Shown here one piece after another: positions 31,837 to 46,500 of a stretch of DNA of 64,000 bases. Each line of letters opens with the position of its first letter. Position 1 is the first letter of the stretch. The notes beneath the pieces are model-generated. The model made no database searches. It saw only the letters and a program-made list of their open reading frames with translations, and was not told where the DNA came from. This DNA is from Undaria pinnatifida (lineage: Eukaryota > Sar > Phaeophyceae > Laminariales > Alariaceae), in contig JABAKD010000027.1 of NCBI GenBank assembly GCA_012845835.1, positions 1,162,001-1,226,000 of the forward strand, written 5' to 3'. The position numbers and the translations under genes are program-made.

Positions 31837-34553
31837 CTGTGAGCCAAAATATCATCACCACAATGCACGCCGGGAGGGGGGAGGGGGGAGGGAGGGAGGG
31901 AAGGAGGGAGGGAGGGAGGGAGGGAGGGAGGGAGGGAGGGAGGGAGGGGGGAACAGAGGGGAGGGAGCTAGGGTTCAGAGTTGAAAAAAACAACAAGCAC
32001 ATGACGAGACATGGAACGCGGTGACCATGTCAAAGTCAAACGAATATGAGCTTTGTTGTTGTTCTTACGTTGTACGCGGCCGATGTTGCGTTTGTTTCGT
32101 ATGCTGTGCGTGTTGTGAGCTCGTGCCGGTGCAGGAAGGAGTCACGTTGGGTGGGCATGGATAGATGCCCTAATGGCGAACGCACGTCTCCAAAAACAAG
32201 GCCGTTAGTCAGGGACTCGCAAAAAAAAGAGAACAGGGTAGACCCCCTGTTCCCCTTCTTCGAAGCAAGTTCTCTCGCCCTGACGGCCAAAAGAGCGTTT
32301 CAAACACATATTACAGCCCCTGTCCCCCACTTCTTGGGAGTAACGGTTGGGCACGATGATAGTCATCAAGGGAGGTAAAGCACCTGACACTACGAACCTA
32401 TTCCACTGCCACAATTCCGATTACTTTTCCCCTCAAAACGTGCGTGCATGAGCCTTGAAACGTGGTTTACCCTTTCTTTGCCTGACGACGAACCTTGACC
32501 GTAAAAGCCTTGACAGCAGGTGTTCAAATGGTACTTTTACAGCGGTAGTTAGTGGATTACTGCGCCGCGCCTTCGCTTGCCCAGGAAATACCACATGTAC
32601 TTCTGCTGTAAGCTATAGCTGGCTTATACCAAGTACGCAAGCATTGAGACTGACCGGCGCATTTCGGGGTCAGGGTTCCCATCCTAAACAAACCCTACAC
32701 CCATACCCGGTACCAGTATACTATCTATCTGCTGTAAGCAGTACCGGTAGGTGGAAACGCAACCTTCATCCCTGGATAATATAAACCAGTAACTGCTACC
32801 TGGTATGATATTTAGTACATAATCGACTCTGAACAGCAAATTTACATTGCTGGTGCCTATTACAACAGTCGGCCAACAAGGGTCGTATTGGTATACATTA
32901 GTTGGAATTACTCTCGTGTATGTTCGCGTTCGGTTCGACGCTCCACCCATTCGACCTCACACGACACTACTTACTCGTGGTATAGTCTAATATGTAATCA
33001 ATTACGTACGTACGAGTATCAGGTGCATACCTCGGACCAGCATGTGCCCCATACTTCCGTCAGTCTTTCCACGTCTTACAATGCTGCTTCTACTGTCGGC
33101 TGCGAGCACTCTGCACACGAGGGGCGACTTTCTGACATTGTGTACCTGCTACGCTTCTGTTGAGTGTGTAGTGTGCAGCCATCACAAACGAACAGAGGTT
33201 GTTGAAACGGTAAGTGATACGTAGCCGGAGATGACTGCTGTCCTGCTCGTGTACGTACCTCGTTGAGAACGCCGGTTTAGGACCGCCAGTACGTCTAGAC
33301 GACTTCTACGAGTGATAGTAAGTATTTGCCTCTACCAAATCCCAGCACCCAGGTTAGCGTAGCTTCTACGCTCACTTCCCGCTGCCTGCCTTGAGTGTGT
33401 GGCTCTTTAAACCCGTCGACAACACCCACAGGATTTACGTTCACTTCCGCGCTGCTGCACGCTGGCTGGCCATACAGGTGGCCTAGCTACCTACTACCAA
33501 AATGAGTAGTTTTCGTCTCATCCACTACCACCGTAACACCATAGCCTGGAGCAACCCATTCCAGCCCAACAAGAATAGGGCAATGAGGGCAGCGTATACC
33601 TAACCAAGACAACCTGCTCGAGCCACCCATCACGTGGCTGGAACCGGCCGGGCCGAATGCTCCGGTACAGCCACACAAGAGCCGCGCGCGCGCCCTTGCT
33701 TGGTTGCGGTGGGTGTGAAACGACACCACCAACATATAACCATCAGAAAAGGATGTATCTCTGAAGACAACACGCGCTCGATTAGAGGTACCACCTGAAC
33801 GTCGTACCACACGAGAGAGGCTCTTGACATGCCAGATGCCTGGCACCAGCTTGCTTGGGAAGCACAGCACCAAAGGACAAGACGTTAGACGCTAGGAAGC
33901 GCACCAATTGCCTCGAAAACAAGCATTTCGAACCCCAAAGACAAACAAATACAACTCCTCATTTAGCATTCCCACCCTCCCGACCGTACCATTCCCAAGC
34001 TTCAGCACCTCACCGTAAGGGTCTTCCCGAAGATTTGCATGTTTGCAAGGCCCTGGGATCCTCTAACGAGCCGCGGGTCTCTGTGTCTCCTTTGGAGTGT
34101 GGTGCTCTCCGAGACCACCCACGAAAAGGGTTTTACATACTTGCGCGGCGTTTTAGTTCATCGCGTTTTGCAAATCTGGTATCTATGAGGAGCTCTGCAT
34201 CTGGATCTGTTCTCATCTTCAGCTAGCGGGCGTCGTTCAGGTAACCGGATATTGGCGTCTCGTGCGCGCTTGCATCCTTTTGGTCTTGTGACGGTGATAG
34301 TTGCATCCTACCTTGGGTCAGGCAGGTCGAGATAATTCAGTAACTCTCACAGGCAAAGACGGTGTTTGTTGAATTCGAAGAAGTAAAAAAGCGCGCCCGT
34401 CTCGAAGGTGATATATGACCTCACGACCGCACCACTCCAGGCCAACCTACACAGGCAGACATAACAGGTGGACATCCAATAACGCACTCTTCTCTGCCAG
34501 GTATCACACCAGAGCATTAATCTGCTTTAGTGGTAGCGGAGCTCGGCTTGATC
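31837..34553. other. Divergent intergenic/5' region between the eL40 fusion and CCT3
   Basis: It should hold the promoters of both genes and the missing first exon of the eL40 fusion. A (GGGA)n tract covers about 31868-31950. At 32026-32050 the minus strand reads ATATTCGTT-TG-ACTTTGACA, which resembles ubiquitin codons for IFVKTLT with a base missing and no start codon; it may be a degenerate first exon or chance. No other gene is recognised; a 128-codon minus-strand frame at 33487-33873 has no known relatives. Confidence 0.4.
31868..31952. repeat. (GGGA)n microsatellite
   Basis: Near-perfect GGGA tetramers over about 80 bp in the intron or 5' region upstream of the eL40-fusion exon. Confidence 0.95.
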
Positions 34554-37500
34554 ATGAGCGCTCCCGTGATGGTCCTCCCGGTGAACACCAAGAGGGAGAC
34601 CGGCCGTGCTGCCCAGCTTGGAAACATCACAGCCGCAAAGGCTGTATCGGATATCATCAGGACCACCTTGGGACCTAGGTGAGAGGATAGCTGAGCTAGT
34701 TGGCATGCCATGCTAGGCAGTGCAGGGTACTGCATGCAATGAGGTGCAGGGTAGTTGCACACAATAGACGGCCGGGTGGGCGACTGTGTAGGCGGCTGCA
34801 GCTTCTGCGTCGAGAAAAAACGTTTCTGTGTGTTCCTTACACGATGTTTTGTTTCCGAATTCGTAGATGGCCAGTAAACTGGCAGTATCAAACTCCTAAT
34901 CTATCGTAGCCTCTTGCATTTGTACACACGTACACACAGATCACCACATCACGTCTCATTCATTGCAGTTCACAACAGCAGTTCACAACGCGTGGTACAA
35001 CACCAGGTGTACCGATTGTATAGGCAACATGGGCCCGTCGTCAATTACTGCTTTGCGATGCTGTTAATAGATTAATAGTGGCGTGTCGTTGACTCGTCGT
35101 GGCTTTCGCCGAGTGCGCTCGTACGCGGGATACGGCTTATCAGCACCAGGTCGTTATATTGTGTGTTGCAATCAACAAACTTCTTGCTCACCTTCAGCAG
35201 TAGTATCTGGTATAGATCGTGCAACACGAACGGGCAGTTTGAATACGGTATTGCTGTACAGCAGCAGTACGTATTTGTGCACTCTTGTGCGGAGTAGATA
35301 TCATGTCTGGTAATTCCAACAACGCATTCGAATAATTCCGGCAACGCACTCAACGAAAATGAGCGAGAACCTGAGATTGCAAGGAATGCTGAACCGTCGT
35401 GCAAATTCAGTACATGTGGCCATGGGGGAGACGGGGAGACACCAGTAAACACGGGTTGCTCACAAGACTGCCGAGTGTAAGGCTAAGGCCCCTTCGAGTT
35501 GATCGATGCATCTGGTACCTTCGTTATACCTGGTACTGACTTGTGTATCAGCAGAAGGGTTACCAGTTAAGGTTTTTGCATGGCGTTGTATTGGTTTCGC
35601 ACGGAAGTGCGATTATCCAAACATGAAACATACTAATCCCTGGTACTGGCTTGTGTATCAGCAGAGGGTTACGAAGGGTGCATGGTGTTGTATAGGTTTC
35701 GCACGAAAGTGCAGGATTGTCCAAACATAAACATACCAACGTGGCGCAAGTAATGCTGCTGCAGCATGGTTTTGTGCCTCGCGTGTCGTGTGTCGAATAC
35801 GTCCCACACTCGCGTGTTGGCTGCTGACGGGCTGCATCACGAGATCCCGTGAAGCTGACGAAGAGCCAACCGCGAAGCTGATTACAACGAAGAGCCAACC
35901 GCGATATTGACAACTACTGGTACTGAATATTGCGTGCCATATTGTCGTTGTGTCCTCCGCCCTTTTCGTGGGTAAAATCGTCTCGGGAAGATCATCCCAG
36001 ACAGGCGGTCTTTTATCTTATAAACTTGTTTCAAATAGGTCAGCTGCTATGATGAGTTCGATCCGTTTAAGGGTCGATACTCATATTTTTCAAGCTGCGT
36101 GATACTCCGCTTGCGCGTTTGCACAGATGTATTACTCTTTGAAGATACACCTTGCGCGTGGTATGATCTATACCAGGTACTCGTACCAGGCATAAATTAA
36201 GCTATAAGCTCGTTGAGGCTGGTCAGTGTTTCTTTCAGGGGTACTTGGTCGGTTAAGATTACTAGTGTACTTTTTCTTTAGTTTCCAAGATTTTTTTTTT
36301 CGTCATACCTGGAACAGTTCATGGGAACGCCTGTGTTCCCCTCTCTCAACTTGCGAGACCCAAGGGATTTCAAGCCAACCACGAAGGGAAACTTTGTAGA
36401 CCACCAAGTATAGATAGAGATAGGCTAAGCTATAAACTCGTTGGGGTTGGTTGGTGTTACTTGCCGGGTTCGGGTTCCTTCCTGGGTGGATTTTCCCCCG
36501 TTTTGAACTTGACAACCCGGGATTTGAAGCAAACCGCACCCCGAAGGTTAAGCTTGTAAACTCAACTACAACTAAAAACTTGCAGGTTTTAAACTAACCT
36601 ATAAACTTGTTTTGACTGGCTGGTGTTACGTGCCCAGTTACTCGCGCGGTGGCTAGCATTTTCTTTAGCTTCCCCTTTTGAAGTTGCTACACCCCCCCGG
36701 GGTTTCGAGCCAACCACATTCCCAAGGGGAACCTTGCATACCTCATAGCTCAAATAACCCAAACCTTAACGATACCTGGTTCGGTACGTACCGTTACTGA
36801 AGTTGTACTCAGTTTTTCATGTTGAAAACGCAACTTGGTAGAGCTGTCAGTTGAATTATTTACCGGCAGTTGTTGGTTGGGTTACTGCACATACAGTCAG
36901 CCGTTTCTCAGAGGTATCAACTATCAACTATCCAACTTGCCAGTTGCCATTACGGGTTGCTTCACTTGCAAGAAGCTCAAGGTGTCAAGGGCGTGTTTAG
37001 TACCAGGCAGGGTATACCAGGTATACTCTAGATGTACCCGGGTACATACCCGGGCATGACCAAGATAACCAGGGCTATACTCCCCTAGATTATATACCCG
37101 GCTAATCGCACCCTTTGACAGGTTTGTATAGAATATTCGGGGTACAGCAATCTTCTTGTCCATATGTCAGTACTTCGAAGTATAAGGTTAGCCCAAGTTC
37201 GCGTACGTGGCACCTCCAACGGGGTCTTCTGGAAGTGCACCCGGTGGGTCCTCCGGGGTCGCCTCTGGCCGGCATGCCTCCCTTGGCCTGGGGGGACTGT
37301 TTTCTGCTCGCTTCGCTCGCCGGGCGTTGGTCGGCTGATTGGCTGGCGCCAGCCGGCGAAACCACCTGAGGACTCGACTAAGTGATGTATTAATAGTCGG
37401 CTAACACCGCATATTGATTAGTCGTCAGTTGTAAAGCCCTGCCGACTCACAGCTCTGCAATTTGGCAACTGACGGCAAGGCAACATCTCGGAAGCACGAA

Positions 37501-40500
37501 AGTGGGTTGGGTTGTGTTGGGTTGTGTTGGGTTGCATTGGGTTAGGTTGGATCTTTCATGCTTCCCACGTTTGCACACAGCTGACGACAGTTCCAAATAT
37601 CGCGCAGCGCGAGTTTCTAACGAGAGCTGCAGTATAATCGTGTATTCTTTGCTGTTGTAGGTATTATATTATGTGTCAGGATAATGCACGCTGCACGGTG
37701 GGCTACTACGGTACCTGTATATGCTCTTTCCTTCCAGTGCAATAGCTTGAGCGGCGCTGGTACTATGATACATATTTCATTGGCTCTTTTGATGGAGTCC
37801 CGCTTACGTCACCAGTTTCAGTGAGATTGCGTACGCTTTTTTTCCTATTTCAGCAGGTGGAGTGCATTTTTTGTACTGTACACACAATACCATGTGCCTA
37901 CCGTACCGCTAACCGCACCATAACGTACGGTATGTTACCTTACCCATACCCTGACCACCCGCCGTACCTTACCCGTCCGTCGCGTCCTTGTATCTCTCCT
38001 TTTGTTTTGTGACTTGTTTTCAGGTCGATGCTTAAAATGTTGCTGGACCCCATGGGTGGCATTGTCATCACCAACGACGGCAACTGCATCCTCCGCGAGG
38101 TAACAAGTCATCTAAACCATGAAGAATGTGTTAATGATGCCGGTATGATGCTACCCTATCCTTGTTATACACTTGGGAGCAACACGCGAACGTTGGTGGT
38201 GATGTCGTTCAGGCTTTTTATTCGCTGCATCCTCGGCGAGGTAACACAATATCTATCGTGCTAATGGTGTTTTATGATTTTTCAAGGGTCCCATTGAAGG
38301 TGCAGTTCCCTTCGAATCCCGGGAAGGTCGAAAGTAAAAAGGGAAAATGAAAGAAAAAATAAGTACGTGGCCACTACTATCAGACTATTAGTAGGCACCG
38401 CACTAGTAAAAGTAACGCCGACCAGCGCACACAACTTTTTAGTTTAGTCTAGTTGTATTTGCGGCACTCTCAATACTTATGGTGCTGTGAGGTGGCTGAC
38501 TAGAGCAATAAGTCGTCGACTAGTTACTCCCTGCTAGTTGGCTAGGTATTACAGTGTATTTTATGTATCGCAATTGTTTGCATTTTAAAGTTTGTTGCAC
38601 GCAGTGTCGGAGTTGTGCGTGTTTGTATCCGACCGTCGAGGTTGTGGCTGGACGCGTGGTTTTTAGTGGTATAGACTACCAGGTATGTCAGCTACTGCAG
38701 TTGACTTTTGCTTCGCCGCGAAGCTGATAACTAGCAGGTAGCCGTTAAGAAAAAAGTCGCAGCCCTTCTGTTATGCGTGGCTTGCGCCGCTATGTGCTAT
38801 TTATATGGACCGCATGAATCCTGGCATTGTTTTGATGCACGATTGCCACCGCTTATTGTAGCACCTGCTATGCCTTGTATGCGCCGCTGTGTGCTATTGA
38901 TATGAGCTTTGTGGCATCATACTAAGTTTTATGGTGTGTGGTGCGATACGGTGTTTAGGTTGACGTGGCTCACCCCGCGGCGAAGAGCATGATCGAGCTC
39001 AGCAGGGCCCAGGACGAAGAGGTCGGGGATGGCACCACGTCCGTCATCATTCTCAGTAAGCATGCTTAACCCCCTTGATTTTGTCCAGTTTGCTCTATAA
39101 GCTGTAGTGTAGTCTAGTAGTAGTCTTGTCTTTTATCTAGTCTAGTTCAGTTTAGTCAACGTGCCGCGGTTGGTCGGTAGGTCGACTGTTGGTTCTTTGT
39201 TGGCGGGTGTGTTGATTGATTGGCTGGTTGGCTGGTTAGCTAATTGTTGACTGGTTGGTCGGATGTGTGGTTGGTAGATAGCCGGTTGGTTGATTGGTTG
39301 GTTGTTAGTTGTTACTAATACGGTTGGCCGAGCACTACTGCCATCAATAGCGGCATCGGTCGATCGATCAACTTGGCTAGGTCATTGATTGGTTGGTGTG
39401 TTTCCTGCTCTTTCGACCAACCTCTACGGCCTGTGGCATCTCAAAATCATAATTACCCTTACACATAGCCCATTGGACGGCGGCCATGTGTTTGTGCTAT
39501 ATTTACCCGATCCTATTGACTGCCTTCCTTCTCGCCCTCTGATCCCCCCTACCTTGCGTTGCCTTGCCGTGCCCCCTTTGGCCTTGCCGCGTACCTGCTT
39601 TTGGTATCTGTTTTCTGGATTTTTCCCAGCCGGGGAGATGCTGGCAGTCGCGGAACCCATCCTCACGAGAAACGTGCACCCGACACAGGTGCGCAAACAT
39701 CTTGCCTACCCTCACGGCAAGATTCGTTATGCAACGGTTCCAGTACTGGTGCTATTAATATGAGTATGTTTGCAGTTGTGCCTGCGGGGTGAATATGTAC
39801 TGCAATATACGCAATTGCATGCAAGCAACAAATGAGGCGTTTATCTGATGCTTGGTTTCCAACGGTTATAGGTTCAAATCGTTACTAGTGAGATGCGGCG
39901 TTTTGAGCTAAAAGGAGACGGTGTGAGGTGTGTGTGATTGGTGTGTGTGATTGGTGTGTGTGATTGGTGTGTGTGATTGGTGTGTGTGATTGGTGTGTGT
40001 GATTGGTGTGTGTGATTGGTGTGTGTTATTGGTGTGTGTTATTGGTGTGTGTGATTGGTGTGTGTGATTGGTGTGTGTGATTGGTGTGTGTGATTGGTGT
40101 GTGTGATTGGTGTGTGTATTGGTATGATATGGTGGTATAGTACACCTGCTGTTTCGTCGTAGGTCGTAGGGAATGCTATGGCATGGTATAATATGGTATG
40201 GTGTGGTGTGGTACGTGGTGTGGTATGATATGGCGTGGTATGGTGTGGTATGATGCGGTATGACATCGTATGGTATGGTAGGACCTGGTACGTCGTAGTA
40301 GGGAGTGGTATGGCATGGTAAATATTGTATGGTATGGTATGGTATGGTATGGTATGTTATTTTATGGTACGGTAGTAGATGGCGTCAACACTGGGGTTCG
40401 AGTGTTTAGGTGTTGCGGGTGGCGCTGCGGGAAATGCAACGGGCACAATTGATTCACCGAACTACAGTATAGGAATGTCTAGGGTGGGGTGAGGTGGGAT

Positions 40501-43500
40501 GAGATGGGCAGGGGGGTGGAGTGGGGTGGAGCGGCGCGGGGTGGCATGGGGTGGAGTGGGTCGAGGGCAGTGGAAGGAAACCCGGCCAACGGACCGCTCG
40601 ATCGCGCGATCGCACCGCCAGAATCGGACCAGTTGAGGGATTCGAAACCGCCGGTGGGCGCACACGGTTCATTGCGTGGCCAATGTAAAGGCATTATGCA
40701 GGCGTGCTCTATCGAAGGTGTATTGCATCGCATACTGGTAGATACCTCACTTTGTTATGTGCGAATCAGCGGATGTTAACCTGTGGGAATTGACCTTTGG
40801 CGATCCCCTGTGTTTGCCAGATTGTGGCGGGGTACGCTCGCGCGTTGCAGACAGCTTTGGATGCGTGCGACGCTCTTGCGGAGACGATCGACATCGACAA
40901 CGGGCCGCAGTTAAAGAAACTTGTGGACGCTGCGGTTGGGACCAAGTTTTCCTTCAGGTATGACAGTATTATCACTCATGCTACTCGAACACTAATGACG
41001 TATCTGGTACTCGGTACTGTTGTATAAATTGATTGAGTGTTGTAATACTGGTAAACTAGCATGGGACATGCTTGTTTTAGATGGGGCGAGAAGTTGGTGT
41101 CGATGGCCATCGGCGCGGCGAAACATGGTTGCGATAGACCAACATGGTTGCAATGAACATACCATGGTTGGAATAGCAGAGCGTGGCTGGAATAAACACA
41201 TGCTTGCAATAAAATGCTGTAGCATAGTTGCTATCCGCAGACGTGGTTGCGGTAGACCATGCTACAATAGGAGTACACCAACCATTTCTGTTCCTAAAGC
41301 TCCTCGCTCGCGGGGCCTTTTGCCCTTTCATTTACCCCTTTCGTTTACCCCTTTAATCGAGTGTTTGCGTTAAAATAGTTCACTCAACATTCTTCCATCA
41401 TGCTAGAAAAAGGCCAGATTCACTCCGGCATGCGTTTGGTTGGGTTTGCGGTGAACGAATCGCAGAAAAGGCGTACACGACCTCCCTATCACAAGCGGGG
41501 AGTGGGGAGGCAACATCAAATTTTGAATTTAGACATGGTGCGGTAGCACCTACTAATAGACTCACCGACACGGGCAGGCCCAGCACAACACCATCAGACA
41601 AACAGCAGCACAGCAGCAGCAAAAGAAAGCTGCAGCAGCAGCGGCGGGGCGGAGGTGGCGGTGGCGATGGCCCCGCCAGATGAGTTGCGGCACAGCAGCT
41701 CGGCCTGGCTCGATCACCACCCACGATCACCACAACAACAGAACAGCCAGTTTTTTATTACTTTTTAGAAACAAACGCAGGAGACACCGACCGCAGCCGC
41801 AGCACAACAGCCGCCGCACAACAGAGGCAGCAGCAACAGCAGCAGCAGCAGCGGCGGCGGTGGCCGTGCGGCGCGGGTGGCGGTGGCGGTGGAGGCTTCG
41901 GCGACAGCGTTGTGGTATAGCGACGGTCGTTGACAAAATCAGCACCGAATACGACATCACGCAGCAGCAGCAGAGAACGAGGTAACATCGTACAAAGCGC
42001 GGTAGCGCTGGCTCACTAGCACCTACCCCTGAGGTTGCGCGTACGCGCCATGCTTCCCAGCTACCCTTTGGTGCCTCCGCATCAAGGTTGGGCTGTGTCT
42101 ACCGCTGCCAAGCACAGCGCACCGCGAGCAGTGTCTGCTGCGTGCTGCCGTGTGGGTTGTGCCCTCTTGCCCTCTGATTGTTGCGCCGTTGTGCCTGTAG
42201 AGCGACGGTGTTGAGCTCGGTATTTGTAGGCCAATCGTATGAGCTGGTCGACATTGATGGAAGTTCACTCTAAATCGTTCACTCAAATCGGAATTTTCAT
42301 GCCGTTTTGGGGCAAATTCTTCCTTCAAGGCTCGCTCGGCGATTTTTTTTTTTGGAATTTTAGATTGAACTATTTTTTCCGCAAGCACTCGAATTTACAC
42401 CTTTAATTTACGCCTCACGCAAAAACACTGACGTTATTAATGGGAAGAATAACATCGCCACCCGATTAAACGAGTCCAGGATCTACTGTAAGTATACACT
42501 GAATGAATAGACATATCGTATTTAGGTAGTTGCCTAGTTTAGGGACCCCGTCGATCATTTTTTTTTTTGTAACAAAATGCCACCCCTATGGGAGCAGGTG
42601 TCGGTTTTCAATTATGCAATGGTTGCAGTGATGCGATGGTCGTTGATTGCACAATGTTGTTGCAGGCGCGGAGGGAAGTTGGTGCCGATGGCCATTGACG
42701 CGGTGAAGCGTGGTTGCAATAATCAAACATGGTTGCAAACAACTTGGGATATGTTAACATGGTTGCAATGTACTATCATGGTCGGAATGAACTAACATGG
42801 TCGCAATATACTGATACTATCGCGGTTGGTATATGTTTATAAGAGTGATGATTGTACGTTGTTGTTTTAGGTGGGGCGAAAAGCTGGTGTCGATGGCCAT
42901 CGACGCGGTGAAGCGCGTTCGAACCGTAGTGGATGGGCGAGTGGAGGTGGACGTGAAGCGCTACGCCAGGGTGGAGAAGATACCCGGGGGGGAAATGGAG
43001 GACTCCATGGTGAGACAAAGAGCGAGAGAGAGAGTGAGAGAAGAAATGAAGGACTGGAATATTGAGGGAGAGCGAGGGAACGAGAGAGACGGAGAGAGGG
43101 GATGGTGAAACTGTGTGTAAGAAGGGAGAATAAGGGAAAGATAGTGAGCGTGTCAATTGTTGAGACGGACTGAGCGAGCGAGAGATTAACAGTCAGGAGA
43201 GAGAAAGGGGGTGGGGGGGAGAGAAAGGGCGGGGAAATGTTAAATGGAACTCGGGAGGTGAAGCGTGAGGTCTAAGAGAGAATGGGAGATAGAGGGGTGT
43301 GGAGAGAACAAGGGGGGAGGGGGGGGGCAAGGAGTGTACACCGAGGGAGAGGGGTGTACATGGGGCTGGACAACGCAAGGTCCCATTCTTTCTTCTTTTC
43401 GACTCCCGAGGGAATCAATGGTACCAGCCGCGAGCGCGACTTTTGCGAGACTGGTCAACCGAGCTGCAACCCAACGAAATACGTGTACTTGTAGAGCGTC

Positions 43501-46500
43501 TTGCCAACGGCAAGCGAACGAACTCGTTATGTACGTATATCAATAGCAAAATCGAGTAGTATCATGAGCCTGACATGCAAGCACATGCCCGGGAAGGACT
43601 ACCGCAGTAATAGTTGTTTTTTTTGCTGTTTTTGTCTTCGACCAATTTATCGCCATGCCCTCGTGTGTGGTTACACGACGGGCCCCGTTCGTTTGGACGA
43701 GGTTGAATAAAGTGTCCCAGGAAATGTATTAGGGAATGTATTAGGAACTGTATTAGGAAATGTATTAGGAAATGTATTAGGAAACGTGTTAGGAAATGTA
43801 TTAGGAAGCACCCTCCGACCACAGTATTGTATTGTATTTTAGTATTGTACCATGGTATTGTATTTTAGTATTGTGTTAATAGCATAGCATGGACGACTAC
43901 ATGCTACATGCGTGCTGTAAAGATAATGAAGTAGTGACACCGATAAACGAAACATGAAATGGATACATATACCTGGTAGGTCGTTTTTTTTCGTTCTGCA
44001 TAATAAAAAAAACGGGGAGGACAGGAGATAGAGGGCGGAAACGGGGAGGTTCGATACGGTATATCCAAAACGTCGACACCGGTCTACTTGATATGTGATA
44101 TTGCGATATATTGAAAGTTTCGATACGATATTCAACACTAGCCTGGTGTGGCTTCATTGCGTAATCTGCTGCTGTTGGTTTCTTCGTCCGTCGCCCGTTC
44201 CGTACCTCTTTGTGATTTTTTTTTGTCAGGTCCTGGATGGCGTCATGTTCAACAAGGATGTAACCCACTCCAAGATGAGGCGAAAGATCGAGAACCCTCG
44301 CGTGCTGCTGCTCGACTGCCCACTTGAATACAAGAAGGGAGAGGTAAGTGACATTACCGTCATTCCTATCATCCATACCTGTAGCTTCAAGCAGGGAGCT
44401 GCTTGTGACATTATTAACCATCCTTAGTTCTTCCCTTCGTGCTGCGCCATGCTCTTCCGTGATGTTTTGAGACCGAGATATTCTAGGACGGTGATTGAGG
44501 ATGCCGTGATGTTGCCAACGCATATGTCGTCACGAGGTGGCGCCCTCTTTTTGTTTGTACATGGTGGCGGCGTTTTCAACTAGAACTCCGTGGTGTGTGG
44601 CATGTCAATAGCAGTGCCTCTTGGCCCTACTGCTGTACTGCTGAACAAGGAGGGAAAATGTGGCTACGACTAAATAAGTATTTTTTCCTGTTTTGGTCTC
44701 CTATGTGCTTGTTTTGTGATATCTCGTGCATACGTAGAGCCAGACAAACGTTGAGGTGACGAAGGAGGAGGACTGGAACACCCTGCTCAGGATGGAGGAG
44801 GAGTACATAGAGAACATCTGCGCGCAGATCGTGGCTTTCCACCCGGACATCGTCATCACCGAGAAGGGCGTCAGCGACCTCGCACAGCACTACTTCATGA
44901 AGGCCGACATCACGGTAAGCTAGAATTTTGATAGAATAGCTTATCCTACAGTATCGTATCATACTTAGAAGTATCATGTGTATACGAGTAGCATACCATA
45001 TGTAGCATGAGCGGCATTAATAGTTCCAACAACTTGATGAACATCATTCTATTCAACCCCACCTTCATCAACCATCATATCAACCAATCGCCAACACCAA
45101 CAGCTTCATCATGTCAACACAATCACCTACACCAACTCCCATCACCGACAGCAACCATGGTCAACCCCACCACTACTGTCAACTTGAACACCAACACCAA
45201 TACCAACACCACCAAGTTCAATAACTTGAGCACAATCAAATCTACCACCATGAACAATACCAACATCGACAATACCAACCCGATCAACATCACCCCCTTC
45301 TACACCGCTTCCACCAACATCAGCAGCCTCAACCTCAACGCCACCACCAGCATCAACAATACCAACCCTAGCATCACTCCCGTCAACATCAACATCAACA
45401 TCAACATCAACACCAACACCAACATTAACAAAGCCAATAACTCGATGCATGTGATCCCCCCTTTACCAGGCGTTCCGCAGGCTCCGCAAGACGGACAACA
45501 ACCGGATTGCTAGGGCCGTGGGGGCCACGGTCGTGACCCGACCCGACGAGATTCAGGAATCCGACATCGGAACCGGCTGCGGGTTGTTCGAGGTCCGCAA
45601 GATCGGAGACGAGTGAGTGCCTCTTTAAGGAAGCTTTCGTACGTCGCTATCGCTTTCTTCAACGTTTTCGTGTTTCATTAAATTTATTTTGTCTAATACC
45701 CCAGGTATTAGTAATTCCAACGGTGTAATAGACATACATTGGTTTCATAGAATGTACTTGGAAAAACGCCTTCGTGAGTATTCAATTCCTGATATAGGAT
45801 TGCCGTAACGCTCTGATCTAACGGTTTCATAAATAGCGCCGCCTCCTGCTCCTCTCACGTGGCAACCCCCTTGATGGCTTTGATTGCTGCAGCACTGCAG
45901 CGGCAAGCTCTCGGCTGACCAGGCATTCGCAGAGCCCACCTTTATCCTTCGCGAGGTCGTACCCCTGCGTATTACACGCAGCTTCCGAACATGAGTTTCG
46001 AACAACCAATCTCACAGACTTTGCCTGTTACCGGTGGTGGGATATGGTACCGTCCGTTTTTGATAGTCGATCAGGATCGAAGCGCGTGCACAGTCATCAT
46101 CGTTCCAGTTTGTGGTTGTGATGGCGATTATGGTTGCTGTGATCTTGGTCGTGATTGCGAGTGTGGATGTGAATGTCCATGTGTTCGCTCCTCCGCGCTG
46201 TTCCCGCGGGAATGTTTGGACAATACCAGGTACTTTTCGTTCTTGGAGCAGTGCAAGGACGCCAAGGCGTGCACCGTCCTGCTCAGGGGCGGCAGCAAGG
46301 ACGTTCTCAACGAGGTCGAGCGAAACCTGGCTGACGCCATGCAGGTTCGTTGAAACCCCGCAATCATACAATGTACGAGGTTCTCCCTCGGAATGTTGTT
46401 GGCTTGAAGCCTGGGGGTGTCGCAAGTCGCAAGTTGAAAAGGGAGACAAACTAGAGAAACATCAAGAAGCCACCGCGCAAATAATCCGGTAAGTAACACT

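Noticed and set aside
33487-33873. 128-codon minus-strand frame between the eL40 fusion and CCT3
   Set aside because: No recognised domain; plausible chance frame in GC-rich DNA. It does not match ubiquitin residues 1-9 needed for the eL40 gene.
45007-45513. 168-codon Asn/Thr/Ile-rich open frame
   Set aside because: It lies across a low-complexity CCT3 intron and runs out of frame into exon 9; the composition is explained by CATCAA/CACCAA repeats.
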